A stretch of 64,000 nucleotides of DNA from Cenococcum geophilum 1.58 (taxonomy: Eukaryota > Ascomycota > Dothideomycetes > Gloniales > Gloniaceae), in contig KV748235.1 of the NCBI GenBank assembly GCA_001692895.1, positions 930,001 through 994,000 of the forward strand, given 5' to 3'. Shown one piece after another: positions 1-11,530 of this stretch (its first letter is position 1; every line of letters begins with the position of its first letter). A model generated the notes under the pieces. That model had not been told where the DNA came from, made no database searches, and saw nothing but the letters and a program-made list of their open reading frames with translations. A program made the position numbers and the translations under genes.

Positions 1-1209
1 AGGAATTTCTCCGGTTCTTTAAGCCAGTAGGATCCATTATATAGGAACTTGTCCGGTATACTAAGTCTATAGGGCTCTTTATATAGGAACAGATTTATAT
101 TAAAGTCATTTTCATTTTCATATATCTACTATTAATACTTTCTCAGCACCTGCTTTATACCTGCACTTACTAAAATAGTTTTCTAATCACTACCTTTTTC
201 CTTTAAAGAAGTTTCTTAAATTAGGGCTTAAAAAATATATCTACTAACCCCTTTTATAAGTGACTTAAAAATCGCCTTACCCTCTATTAAGGGTTCTAAT
301 GCTATATAATTGGTTAGATACAAAAGACTATTAAAAGGTGTCCGTAAATTCCTTTCACAGCTAGTATATTTGTCATTAAGTAAATTTATAAAGATTGCTA
401 ATAAAGTACTTACCTAAGTAATACGTTCTGTCCGTAAGAAATATAGTACACTAGGCGTATAGAATACAACTTATAAGATACTACTATAGAAGACCTCCCG
501 TTTTACTATATATATAATTTAGCTTAACTACTAATAACTACTATATACTGTTTTTATATTCACGTTATTAATTTCTAGGGGCTTTACGGTTTTAATAAGT
601 TGGATTTTAAAATCTCACTTACAACATTTCGTATAAGAAAAACCTGCTTTATAAATAACGCGTTAAGGGCTATATAATTTGTTAAGATTATTAGTTTAGC
701 GGTAACGCAATGTCTCTACTATTATTTGTTAGCGCTACTATGCCAATTTTACGCGTATTTGTAACACCAGAAGCCGTTTATTAGCATCACTTCAGGCGCA
801 ATAATAAGTTAGATTACCTATTCCTTTAGGGTAATTAGTTATACCATAAAATCTACTTTTGCTTAAAGTATAAGTGGTTAAAGCTCGGCCAAACTACAAG
901 AGCGGTTAGCAGGGCGGTTAGTAAAGCAGTAGTTTTCTAACATCCCCAATTCAAGCTTTCTATTTCGCAAATCTCCACTATATAAGTTCTAGGAAACCGA
1001 ATTCATTCTAATATTAAGCGCCTCCTAAGGAATAAGCTGCTGTTTAAGTTGCTTTTATAAACTGGTATATAATACGTAATAGAATGCCTCTTTATTAAAT
1101 TTTATTAAGTCATAGCTACTCTATATATTCTTCAGACTCCTCGTTAAAGCCATCACTATTATCCTCCTTACTCGTATATTTATTATTTCGCGCTTTTAAG
1201 CATTAAGAG

Positions 1210-1543
1210 AAATATATGCATTATCTACATTCGCAGATTCTCTCTAGGGCTATACTATTAAACAGGCCCGAGCCTTTATCTAGAGCCAATCTATCTCCTA
1301 TAGGACCGCGCTTAGAGACAGCACTCTCTTCGTCAATGGTAGTACCGTGTCTTTAGAGTTAGTTGTTGGGTTCTAAGTTAGGCTTCTAACCGCCAGCCGT
1401 TAGATAGAGATCTGCCTCCTTATCATAATATTTATATAGAGGATGATACAGATTTAGAGGATAATCCTCTAATCCCCATTGGTATAAATAATTGTCTAGA
1501 GCTCGTTTATAATGGAAACGACCCTCCTAATCACAAAGGTTAA
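1210..1543 (+). pseudogene. Unknown RIP-degraded coding relic
   Basis: I do not recognise this relic. The first half reads well in one frame (motifs such as YTIKQARAFI and RTALRDSTLFVNGS appear when stops are read as Gln). The last 45 codons read better in another frame, with an acidic stretch IYIEDDTDLEDNPLIP and a terminal TAA at 1541-1543. Either a small indel or an intron separates the two. A chance open composition cannot be excluded because RIP removes few codons other than Gln, Trp and Arg. Confidence 0.35.
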
Positions 1544-2500
1544 ATACATTAGTAAGTATTTATGCACGTAGGACACTTGCATATCACTAAGGCAATAATA
1601 GTTAGCTTTAATTAACATTAGCAATGGCTTGTAATTACCTTAATGCTCTATTAGGAACTATTCTAAAATTTAGGTCCCATTATTTAATATTTTTACATCT
1701 TTAGATAATAGATCAATGCGGAATTAATAAAAGTTTCCGTTAAATTACTGGCTTATTTCTTTGCAAATTCGTTAGGGTTTAAGATAATACTAATGGCCTA
1801 AGCACTTCTCTAAGTAACCCCTAGTAAGTATATATTTTCGCCTACGGGCCGTAGCTCCCTACTAGTAGGTATCTAGGTAAGTAACAGTTAACTCTTTTAT
1901 AGGTCGCCTAGATCTTAAGGCACGTAATATTTCAGACCCACTAGGCGCCTAAATTTTTTCCAAAATAGGCTTTTATGCTATATGTTACGTACGCGATTTT
2001 GCCTAGCCTAAATTAGCCCCACTAAAAAATCAGCCCTATTATATGATTTTTATAACTGCTTACAAGGGCGTCTTCATTTGCATTTCCCTAAGATAGTTAT
2101 AGCTATACTATAAAAAATTTCCGGTGTTATAGATAGCAAAAGTGCGGATTATTTATAAAGCATATTAGCAGTATAGCGCGATTCTATGCAGGTACTTAGT
2201 AAACTAGCAATCTACACCTTACCTAGCAATCCTTTAATAGACGAATACATTACTCCATATATGAAGGTATTACTAGCGCCAGACTATATATAATAGTATG
2301 CTAATAAATATATTAGAAAGCTAAAGATTACGCTACCACGATCCTAAATATAACCCCCAACGCGGTTTTAAACGAATAATTATACCTAATATGATATAAT
2401 AAGCTTTATAAACCTATTCCTTTTATAGCTAAACAGAGTGTAGACAAGGCTTTAGTAATACTAGCCCTTAGTAGGTTAGGTTAAAATAACGGGTTATAGG
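1544..2500. other. TA-rich stretch with nothing assignable
   Basis: Bases 1-1200 and 1544-2500 are TA-rich with frequent stops in every frame I tried. I see no domain, repeat or RNA gene in them. The part after about 2250 may already belong to the relic downstream. Confidence 0.5.
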
Positions 2501-2549
2501 TGTTTAAAGGCTCTAAACCCTTTAAACTTAATAGTAGAGATATCCTAGT

Positions 2550-4843
2550 TACACTATATAATACTCCTTAACTCTTCTAAGGACGGGGCTGTGGGCTTGC
2601 TTATATATCTATATAGGTCCGTAGTGTCGCAAGAGCCGTGTTAGATTAAGGACTATCTTAGAGTAGTACGGGATTAAAAGTAGTAATGTTGCCTAGTTAT
2701 ATAGGAGATGTTATATTAAGACCGCTAGAATGTGCTAGACTCCTATACTGTGCCTGTGGAACCATAGTATAGCAATTAAGTCCGTTATTTACCCCTATAG
2801 TACTAGAGAAATAGAGGTTAGGACTATCCGTTAATATATTTATTAGTGGATATTATATATAGAAACTAGTATTTAGTAGAGGGTTTTAAGGGAGAGTAAA
2901 AGGAATTAGCTAAGGCTCGCGTAGGACATTTAAATAAGGCTGAGAGAAATCGGGAAGGTCTTTAGGGAGAGTAAAAGGAATTGGCTGAGGTTCGCGTAGG
3001 ACATCTAAATAGGCCTGAGAGAAATCGGAAAGGTCCTTAGGGAGAGTAAATGGAATTGGCTAAGGCTTATATAGGACATCTAAATAGGCCTAAGAGAAAT
3101 CTGGAAAGTCCTTAAGGAGAGTAAAAGGAATTAGCTAATCGAAATAGGGCTAAGAGAAATTAGAAAGACCTTTAGGAAAAGTAGATAGAGCTAGCTAAGG
3201 GTTATAGAAGACATTTAAAGAATCCTAAAGATTGCTATATGTGTTCCAAAAATCCAAGCTATTTAGCGAACAATTTGTAGTATCTACTAGCCCTTCTTAT
3301 ACTGGGATAACGTGTTTTTAATTACTAGGATTTGTTTAGGAGGTTCGGTTTGCGCTTTAATCGGGGATAGTTAGTGTACTATTTATTCCCCCTAAAATCC
3401 TTCTTCTAGGGTGCTTGTTCTAAAGCTATTAAATATTATTTAACCTTTTTGTTCCTCTAATGCTTTAGTAGATGCTACTAATATTAAATGGCGCCGTAGA
3501 GCTAGAGAGAATTTAACAGGTAAGCTATACCTTTAGCTCTTTCGCTATAGGAGAAAATTCCCTCTACTTTCTATACTTATCTTATTTCTCTATCTAGGCT
3601 TTTAATGCGATAAACTCTATAGGCGTTATATATCTCTTAAACCTATAACATATTAGCTACTTGATTTAAAAAGGGTTAAAGGTAAACTTATATTATTTAA
3701 TAGTCTAGGGCGCTGAGGCCTATTAGAGCTCTAAGTTTAAATCTATTCTACCTCTACCTAGTAATATCCTATTATTTAAAGTAGATGCCCCTACTAGAAT
3801 AGATTTAATTCTATACTAAACTCCTATAGTCCTTACTAGGTAGCTACTTTTCCTTTTACCTTTGTATTCGCTTTACCTCGATATCTATCTTATTAGAAAG
3901 GAGAGATATTATTAACCGTCGAGTAATTGCATTATTAATCCTTTATATATTATTAACCTTTCCTACTTTTCCTATCTTTGCCACCTTTCCTACCTCCTTA
4001 ACCTCTTTACCTTAAAGTCTGTTAAAAAGACTATAAATAATAGCATAATTGCGGCTTTATAAAACTAAGGTTAAGTTTAGCGCTAGGTTTAGAGGTGGCT
4101 TTAGGAGTCCTCTAGGCGGTCTATATAAGTCCAAGTATATGTCTTTTAGAAGCAGAATTTTTAAGCTAATAGTGGTTACTCGGAATAGAGCTTTTAGGGC
4201 AAGGCGTCCGTCCTAGGCTAAGTCTCCTGCTTCCTTATAGGCTGGGCTCCCCGCTCCCTCGTAAGCTAAGCTTCCGTCATTAGCTAGGCTTTTATCATAG
4301 GCTATGCTTTTGTTGTAGGCTGTGCTTCCGCTATAGGCTAAGCTTCCTGCTCCCTTATAGACTAGGCTTCTATTATTAGCTAAACTTCCTTAAAGCGGGG
4401 TTTCTAATTCCTTATAAACTGCGTCTCCTTTACCTTCTTTAGGAGCTTAGAAAGACGAAAAGAATTTAAAGGTTAAACAATTAGTATAGTTGGGTAAGGA
4501 ATTTAGAAGATTCTATATCCCGCTTTTAAGATATTAAACTCCTATAACCTTGTCTATAGAACGTAGCTATTACGTAATCTTTTTAACATTATTTAACAAT
4601 TGCTGTTTAATGTAAGTAACTACTTAAGTAAAGGGTATAAGTTTAACCTATAGAGGAATATGGATAAAGCGCGCGAGTAAACTGCGATACTTTATTAGCA
4701 AGCTCTGCTTCTCCCTTTTGTACCCAAACAATAGTTAGCCCGGGGAAAGAAAAGTATAAAAGGGTTTAAATTACCGTAGTACCGCTACACGCTTTGTTAG
4801 ATTGCTATTAAGACTAAAGCATTAGGATTTTATAGGCTGTTAA
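2550..4843 (+). pseudogene. Long RIP relic with 25-aa tandem repeats
   Basis: I do not recognise the family. One frame can be followed for about 2.3 kb with no frameshift, interrupted only by TAA, TAG and a rare TGA. The order is: an N-terminal segment (RVVRD, SYTVPVEP); a charged repeat block of 25-aa units at 2891-3240; a Cys-containing patch CYMCSKNPSY; a hydrophobic and Pro-Leu rich middle; then at about 4190-4400 a degenerate repeat of the form LPAPLQTRLLLLAKLPQ. The frame fades near TAA 4841-4843, about 50 bases before the palindrome repeat. Most stops fall at a fixed repeat position that must have been Gln. The repeat block suggests an alpha-helical coiled coil. Function unknown. Confidence 0.55.
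2891..3240 (+). repeat. 75-bp in-frame coding minisatellite
   Basis: Units start at 2891, 2966, 3041 and 3116, exactly 75 bp apart. The fourth is shortened by about 18 bp and a fifth is degenerate. Each encodes 25 residues of the type ELAxARVGHLNxAERN, with TAA after the initial Gly-Glu and TAG at the last position, both expected from former Gln codons. The period is a multiple of three and the unit is highly charged, as in a helical coiled-coil repeat. Confidence 0.85.
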
Positions 4844-4888
4844 CTCTAAGAAAGAAGGCAACGGGGTATAAGTAAGGAAAAAGTGTAA

Positions 4889-5560
4889 AGGTTGTAGGGG
4901 GTTTACGATCCTCGAGGATTGTAAACCCCCTGCAATTTTAGCTTGGTATATATTAACCTCCTTACCTCGTTATTTCCCAGGACGCTAGCTTATCTAAACT
5001 CCACTACTACGACTTATACTCCGTTAGAGATCTATAACAGGACACTAAAGCCAATTAAAGTCAGGATAGGCAGTTATCCCCCTAATTAAGTAAACTAAGC
5101 TTACCTGCTGCTATAAAGTTTAGAAGCTACCACTAATATACTTTTTTAAAGATATATAGGATGCGTAAGCTATAATAATATTTCCCATAAAGGATTAAAG
5201 GCTAGAATATTTTAATAGACTAAGGGTGCGGCACGGGGCACTAATATATAGAGCTGCTCTTTGCCCTAGAATAGTGGGAATGTATAATTACCTTCAATCA
5301 CTCATTGCCTTGCCGCTACTCTATAGCTGTTATTTGTTACTCTCCTCTTTACCAATCCTTTATAAAGCTGTATTTTATCCTACCCTATTTTCTTTAGCTA
5401 TTTCTAGGACCTCTATATATAATATTTATATATTAATATAGATGCCGTCTCCCGCTATTTAATAATCGCTACGGCTGTGCCTTCCTTCTTTAACTTTATA
5501 ACCGCTTGCCTTATACTTTATTTTAGAGGCTAATTATAAGGATTAATATGCTCTATAATT
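4889..5560 (+). repeat. Dispersed repeat R1, RIP-mutated copy with palindrome
   Basis: This block aligns with 59325-59900 on the same strand. It starts at the palindrome, then follows gcttggtatatattaacc here versus gcttggcgtgcattggcc there, and continues past 5440 (tatatagagctg against tatatagagctg). Nearly all differences in the first 250 bases are C-to-T or G-to-A in this copy. It is thus the mutated partner of a largely spared copy. A short open frame at 5226-5441 lies inside it and is not evidence of a gene. A third, inverted copy of the distal part lies at 49430-50560. Confidence 0.8.
4896..4931. repeat. 36-bp palindrome centred on CTCGAG, RIP copy
   Basis: The left arm is AGGGGGTTTACGATCCTC and the right arm is its reverse complement except for one position (T at 4920 where C would pair with G 4907). 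That one difference is a C-to-T transition; the copy at 59332-59363 is perfect over 32 bp. The sequence could form a hairpin or bind a dimeric protein. No function is known to me. Confidence 0.85.
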
Positions 5561-5639
5561 ATAAGTCATATAGCGCATTCTGCTGCTATTATAGTAGCGT
5601 TGTTATTTGCGAAAAGATCGAGTGATAAGGAATTTTTAA

Positions 5640-6393
5640 AAGTTATCTTAGTATACGTATTGTATGCGTTGCTAGCTAGCTTTATTATAGAGGTTAGAAG
5701 TTTTTTATATTTTCTCCGCGAATGCTAATATATATTAACGTAGTTTCTAATAAACACTTCTTATTATCCTAATATCTATCTAATTTATATCGTTATAGGG
5801 ATTACGATCTTTGTGATTGGAATAGGGTTAACTATAAGTTTTATAATTCGGTGCGTAAATAAACCGAATTCTCTTCTATTGCTAACTTCTCCTACAGCGG
5901 AAATCCTTATAAAAGGTGGATTTTAAAATATATCCTCCTGTTTATTACCTGCGCAGGATATATCTTAACTATTACGTTTATAGTCATTAACGCACTTAAG
6001 GCAGATGACGAAGACGATAACGCGTTAAAAGGAGATGATAAATACCGGCATATTGCCAACTTAGTCTCGCTAATAGTCAACGCTCTCTATATACTAATTG
6101 TGTTCATCCTCTTAATACGCCGTCGAGATAATAACCTCCCACCCTTAATATCTCTATGCATGGCATCTTATTTAGGCTTGCGCTAGGGCGTAAGATTTTA
6201 TATAACCCTATAGAAATGCGCCCTCCTACTTTACCCAGCGCAAAGCCTAATATTGAATTAAATCTCTAATTTAGTTTAGTCCTTTAAAACTAGCGCAGAT
6301 ACATTATTAAATATAGGGAGGCGAATGTTATATTTTATTGGAGTCTTGATTTTTTATATAGAGCTTTTACTAAGATATATATTTTATTTTTAA
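5640..6393 (+). pseudogene. Multi-pass membrane protein relic
   Basis: One frame runs from about 5640 to TAA 6391-6393 with only a handful of TAG and TAA codons. Early motifs are NLYRYRDYDLCDWNRVNY and FSYSGNPYKRW. These are followed by a hydrophobic segment (ILLFITCAGYILTITFIVI), an acidic loop (ADDEDDNALKGDD), a second helix (VSLIVNALYILIVFILLI), a basic loop (RRRDNN) and at least two more hydrophobic stretches. This is the layout of a polytopic membrane protein. I cannot name the family. It lies just after repeat R1, whose own distal part is also hydrophobic, so the repeat may supply its 5-prime end. Confidence 0.6.
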
Positions 6394-6699
6394 AGCATAA
6401 TAAATGTATAGGAGTTTTAGATTCCTTTATAATAGAATAAATTAATTACGGTCTATATGGATTTAATAAATGGCATATAGCTTAGGTAATACTAGCGGTG
6501 GATAGGTCTTAGCCTTTACAGTAATAGTTTCGCCATCGTAAAGTGAATTACTATGTATTGAACTAGCCTATATACAGAACTTAATCCATATACTAGGGAA
6601 CTCCTAAAATTATATTGCTTATGCGGCAGATAAGAATCCATCTAGTAGCGTCTTCGCCTCCATTCAGCTGTCTAGCGCTCCGTTAGTAAATGCATTTGT

Positions 6700-9533
6700 A
6701 AAAAAGGTCTCTCCTCTACTCTACTACTCTATAACTCACTTAACCTAACCAAATTACGCGTAAATAAAGATCCACGCGCTGCTAAATCCACTACCTTAAA
6801 TATCTAGTTCCTTAGGTTCATCGGATTCGACTAATTTATAACCAGATATTTAACAAACACTCGCGACAACGGTTTATACCCAAAGCTCTTCTATAATTAT
6901 TATTCTACTAATACTTAATATAGTCTAGAATAATTACCCTTCCCATTAACGCTAAGCCTCCTATAAATACTTAATTATGCAGTTACATATACAAGGGGGA
7001 GCGTTTTATTAATGCTTTAGACCAGCAATTTTCCAGGAAAAGGAATAGAGATTTAGAGAGCATAACAGAAGTTTTCCAAACTATAGCTGTAGTCGCACAC
7101 CAAAATCGGTATTAAAAGAAGTGCAGCCCCTCACCATCGTCAGCGTTTAGCGATTTCATTATTATAGGTAGCAGCAAATCTAGCGTTACTAGTAGCATTT
7201 AATCCAGCGCCACTAGTAACGGTCCCTTACTATCGCTAGTACCTAGCGATACCAGCATTACCGGTAATAGTTTATCTAGCATTACTAGTAATAGCCAATT
7301 TAGCGTTATAAGCGGCTTTCTATAGAGCGTTTTTACTAATAATAAACAGAGCGCCGCTAGCGGTAATTAAGCTAGCGAATTATTAATACACCCGCACTCC
7401 TTCCGTTTATATTAACAACCCTTCCCTAATTTCTATCTTACTAAAACTTCCTAGGATGCTTTAGCGGGGGCCTATTAAACAAATATAAAAACTAGCTAGT
7501 AAAAGTAATAATTAATCTGGATTATAGTTGGGATTAACTTGCGGATATACTAAGGGTTGGACCGTATACTTGTAAAATATAGTACCGCGAAATTACTAAG
7601 GGATTTTATAGAGATAGGCGGTTATAGGAAACCGCTAAAGATAAATTGATGGTAAACCTTAGAGCGACAAGGGTTAACTATAATAAGATTGCTATATAAA
7701 TGGGATCGTATACGCCAATCTAATATATATAAAGATACTACATATATAGATTATGCCCTCTTAACTCCAGAATATCTTACTTACCACCTTTATAGTCTAC
7801 GCAAAATCAAAAGACCTAAACTCCCTTCTGTCCCAGACTAATACGCTCTATACAGCAGTAATGGTAAAGATATAGTAAAGAAAAGTTAGACTAATAAGGA
7901 GGAGACAGATCTTCTCCACTGGCGCAAAAAAGGAAAGGGTTTTCATAAGATCGCAAAGTTAATTCCTAACAGGATAAAGTATGTATATACAAAGCGGTAT
8001 GCTTATATTATAAACAACCGTTAAAGGAAACTAAAAACTGGTACTAGGAAACGGCTATAGTTAAGATCTAAGATAAATTAACTCTTAGAGCTGGTTCGTA
8101 AGACCTATAATTAGGAGGAAATTGCAGGAAAATTTACAAATAGGATACCGCACTCGTGTGCATTAATGTATTGTGTATTATACCCCTATCGCACTAAGCG
8201 GAAGTCCCGACCCTAGACTAATTTAGACACTAAGAGAGTTATAGAGTTACGAAAAAAAGGACTTTTATAGGCAGATATAGGAAGGGATATAGGAAGAAGA
8301 CCAGATTTATATAGGAATAAGTTAAAACAGTTTAAATAGATAGTCTCTCTGGTAGTTACTCTAGCAAATTATATATTTATTAATTTAAATAAAGTATGGG
8401 CTGTAGAATCCCTGCAGCATATCTTAGCCTATTTATACCATAATGAAGTAGGGCGGCCTTTTTCACACCTATATGCAAGCCTTATAATCCCCGACATTAC
8501 ATTAATATCGTGGTAGGTACGGATAAGTGGCGCTAGCTAGCCATTCGCTGTATCCAGTAGCCTACGCCCTATTTATTGCTTCTACCTAGTCATCCGATGG
8601 CCCTTGTAGTATATAATCAGCGGCCGTCCTACCTACAGCCTAACTATGGAAAAAATTACCTATTTAACCTCTCCTTAGACCCAACAAAACTCTCTAACAA
8701 TTATAATACTAGTAAAAGAGTAAGAGCCTAATAAATCAAATATAGAGCAGCCAAGGATAGCGGGCTCTTCTAATTTAGAATCTAGTGCGACTTAGTTTAC
8801 ACTAACCTCTAATATACTACCGCAGGAAGGATCCCCGCCGCTAGTTAAGCAAACCATATTACTATAAGGGAAGGAATTAATCACTAAGAAGGGATACTAA
8901 AAGGTAAGGTAGTAAGTATAACTTCTATAATATATATTCTAATTAGACAGGATATTGTTAAGGCTATAGATAGTATTTTTAGAGAAGGGTCTAATAGCAA
9001 TAAGGTATATACTAAAGGCCGCTTAAAATACTAGCACTTTACTAATTACCTAAAATTAAGGAGGAAAGCGTAAGAAGAATAATAAATGCGTTATTGTTCC
9101 ACCTCTAGCTCTATTTTTAACTTTCGTAATAACCGCACTAGAGAGGAAGCTTAAAGAGTCTTAAACTTTAATATAAAACCAGCTTACTGAAATTAAGAAG
9201 GGGACGGAAAGGAAGGTTATAATACTAGAGGAAGCTGCTAAGAAACAGCGTGAGGAAATTAAGAAGGGAATGGAAAAGAGGGTTGTAATACTAGAGGAAG
9301 CTGCCATAAGACAGCGCGAGGAAATTAAGAAGGGGACGGAAAAGAGGGTTGTAATACTAGAGGAAACTACTAAGAAACAGCATAAGGAGATTAAGAGAGG
9401 GACGGAAAAGAAGGTTGTAATTTTAAAGGAGGGTAAAGCCAATTAACTCCGAGGTCTTAATTATATAATACGGTATAGTAAGGACTTACTTTAATCAACA
9501 ATGCGTTTTAAGGGATATAGGTTGGACTGTTAG
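6700..9533 (+). pseudogene. 2.8-kb RIP relic: Ser-rich linker and C-terminal coiled coil
   Basis: A single frame persists for about 940 codons to TAG 9531-9533. In order: a globular N-terminal part (NTRDNGLYPKLFYNYY, NRDLESITEVFQTIAVV); a Ser/Thr-rich low-complexity linker at 7125-7390 (SSVTSS, SDTSITGNS, SSITSNS); a basic middle (LLHWRKKGKGFHKIAKL, TKRVIELRKKG); a polar region; and a coiled coil made of 22-aa repeats from 9189. Stops are TAA and TAG at plausible Gln positions. An upstream segment at 6620-6690 in another frame may be an earlier exon. No family recognised. Confidence 0.6.
9189..9452 (+). repeat. 66-bp in-frame coiled-coil repeat
   Basis: Units start at 9189, 9255, 9321 and 9387, exactly 66 bp apart. 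They encode 22 residues of the type EIKKGTEKRVVILEEAAK plus KQRE. The charge pattern and heptad-like hydrophobics suggest a coiled coil. The reverse strand gives an uninterrupted 93-codon frame, which is only the antisense shadow of this repeat. Confidence 0.85.
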
Positions 9534-9597
9534 ATCTTAAAAAAGAGCCCTGTTATTTCGTCTAATATATATAGTTAGGTATTAATAGTTCTACCTT

Positions 9598-10450
9598 CTA
9601 AGCACGTAAAATGGCTTCTACGGTACTATATTCCTTCCTCTAGTAACCAATTATAATGTTTTTACCTATTAGTCTTTCTATATTTAGCTATACTCGCCTC
9701 CTAAAAAGGCCGTCTACTTATTCCTTATAATTCCTTTTCTCTTTAACTGTCTTAAATAGGCCCGGCGACTTATAAGGCCAGTAGCCAGTTATAATTATGT
9801 AAAAGACGGACCTAAGGCTAAATATATTAGTGGCTAGGGTTAAGACCTAGGGATCTATAGAATTACTAAAGCTAGAGTCTAAAAGGTGCCTACCATCTAT
9901 ATCTCCACATATAGATCCACTAAAGTCGTAAAGGTAAACATCGAGAGAGCCGGTAAAGTTTTAGTGAAGGAGGTAGTTTTTAGGTCGTAGATCGGAATAT
10001 ATTATATCTCTTATATAGATAAAGGCAATAGCTTCGGCAGCTTGTATATACTATTTAAGGCGTAAATAAAGGTCTACCGTATTGTTCTAATTGTTAAGGT
10101 ATTTCTAAAGATCTCTGTAGCTCGCCTCTATAAATTATAGCCCTTAAAGATTTGGTGTCTTATAGGGTCCTAGATATCTAATTTATTAGCGATAGTAATA
10201 TAAATATAACGGCGAGGATAACTTATTATACTTTATAATCCTAGGATACTCTCCTAGAATCTTAAGTATCTGCTACTTAATGGTAAAGTTATATTCGACC
10301 TTAAACTTCTCTTTAGGTAATTTAAGCACTACGCCTTATTAAAGACGGAAGACCACGGCAGTAGAGCCGGAAGTGCATTTTATAAGCGCTATAATGCAGT
10401 AAATAGTGCGAAGACTAATGTTTATCCTAGACTGCTTAGCAGATTGGATT
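9598..10450 (-). pseudogene. Protein kinase relic (HSDLRP-type catalytic loop)
   Basis: A fungal protein-kinase domain of about 280 codons runs in one frame. Visible elements: glycine-rich region CTSGSTAVVFRL; beta-3 lysine in GVVLKLPKEKF; the alpha-C/beta-4 region EYNFTIKQQILKILGEYP; the catalytic loop read as IIYSDLRPKNYLLH (ancestral HSDLRPEN, with His now TAT and Glu now AAA); and the DFG region read as LYDFSGSICGDIDG. An activation-segment/APE-like region (SIDPxVLTLATNIFSLRSVFY) and a C-lobe ending TVEAILRA with TAG 9598-9600 follow. Substitutions are all C-to-T or G-to-A. The substrate is unknown. It is convergent with the relic ending at 9533, 65 bases away. Confidence 0.85.
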
Positions 10451-10556
10451 CTCTTAGCGCCAATTTGTTTTTAGTTAGCGTTATATCTTGGCAGCTAAGG
10501 CTTTAATAAAGACCGACGGATAAGACGAAGTTCCGCCTGTTTAAAACAACGTTACG

Positions 10557-11072
10557 GAAACCGACATCGCCAAAGACCAACCTTTATCGGACAATATAGG
10601 ATTTACGTTTATTTACGTTAAAATATGCGAGGTCTAAATTACTATAAAGATATATAAGTGTGGTGATTGTATTGAACAAGAGGTAAGAGAAGGATATGCT
10701 AATCTAGGCGGCGAAGGTTGCCTAGGTCTTCGCGAAGTGCCTATAGAATTAAGTAGGGTTAAGGGAAAATATAGGCGTAAAGACTATAAAAATCCTTAGA
10801 GATTGTAAAGCATTGCACTAAAGAAAATCGGTAATCTTAGTAACAGTATATAGGAAGAGTGCCCTCCTAAAGCGATTCTAGGCGATAACGCGGAGGAACG
10901 TTAGTATATTAGGACTGTGACATTTTAGATAGCTGGAATTGGTATTTCATTCGGAATTGTATATCTAAGTAAAAGTACAGTAACTACTTAGCCGAGCGCG
11001 CCCTGAACGGAAGCTTAGTTGTATAGTAGGATGTTTTAAGCTTATTATATTCGTAAATTTATAATGCGTTAA
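10557..11072 (+). pseudogene. Small relic with one transmembrane segment
   Basis: The frame runs from about 10557 to TAA 11070-11072. Motifs: DNIGFTFIYVKICEV, YKCGDCIEQEVREGYANLGG, then a basic stretch KGKYRRKDYKN, and a single hydrophobic helix (IAGIGISFGIVYL) near the C-terminus followed by TTQPSAPQTEAQLYSRMF. It lies head to head with the kinase relic, separated by about 100 bases. The CxxC pair and single helix suggest a membrane-anchored protein. Family unknown. Confidence 0.5.
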
Positions 11073-11530
11073 CCTATTAGGGAGGCTATATGCAGGTTTC
11101 GCGCGGTATTACGTATATTATATTGGATAGGCTGTATTAGGAAAACCTTTTTATTTTCCTATTACTCGGTTCTTAACCTAGTATTTTATTTTCTATTTTC
11201 TAGATCTAGACTTTAGAACGCATTTTTACATTTAGTATATAGCAAAATTAATAAGCAACAATGGTCCAACTAATAGATACTTCTTAAACCGCCTCCCCCT
11301 CTATAGTAAAAGGAAACTACCTTATGCCCACTAGGTTAAACTATAAGCTCTTAACCTCAAAATAAAGCTACGGTCCTTTAATACTACTATATAGCTAGGT
11401 ACTTAAACAGTAAGCCATTTACTACCAAATTAGCATTACTCCCTTGGGTCCCACCTAACATAGAATTGATATTTACGTCTTTTCCTCTAAAAATGTCACT
11501 ATTTGCTTTACTAACCGAATTGGCATATCG

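Noticed and set aside
9161-9442. 93-codon minus-strand hydrophobic protein
   Set aside because: Antisense shadow of the 66-bp coiled-coil repeat on the plus strand.
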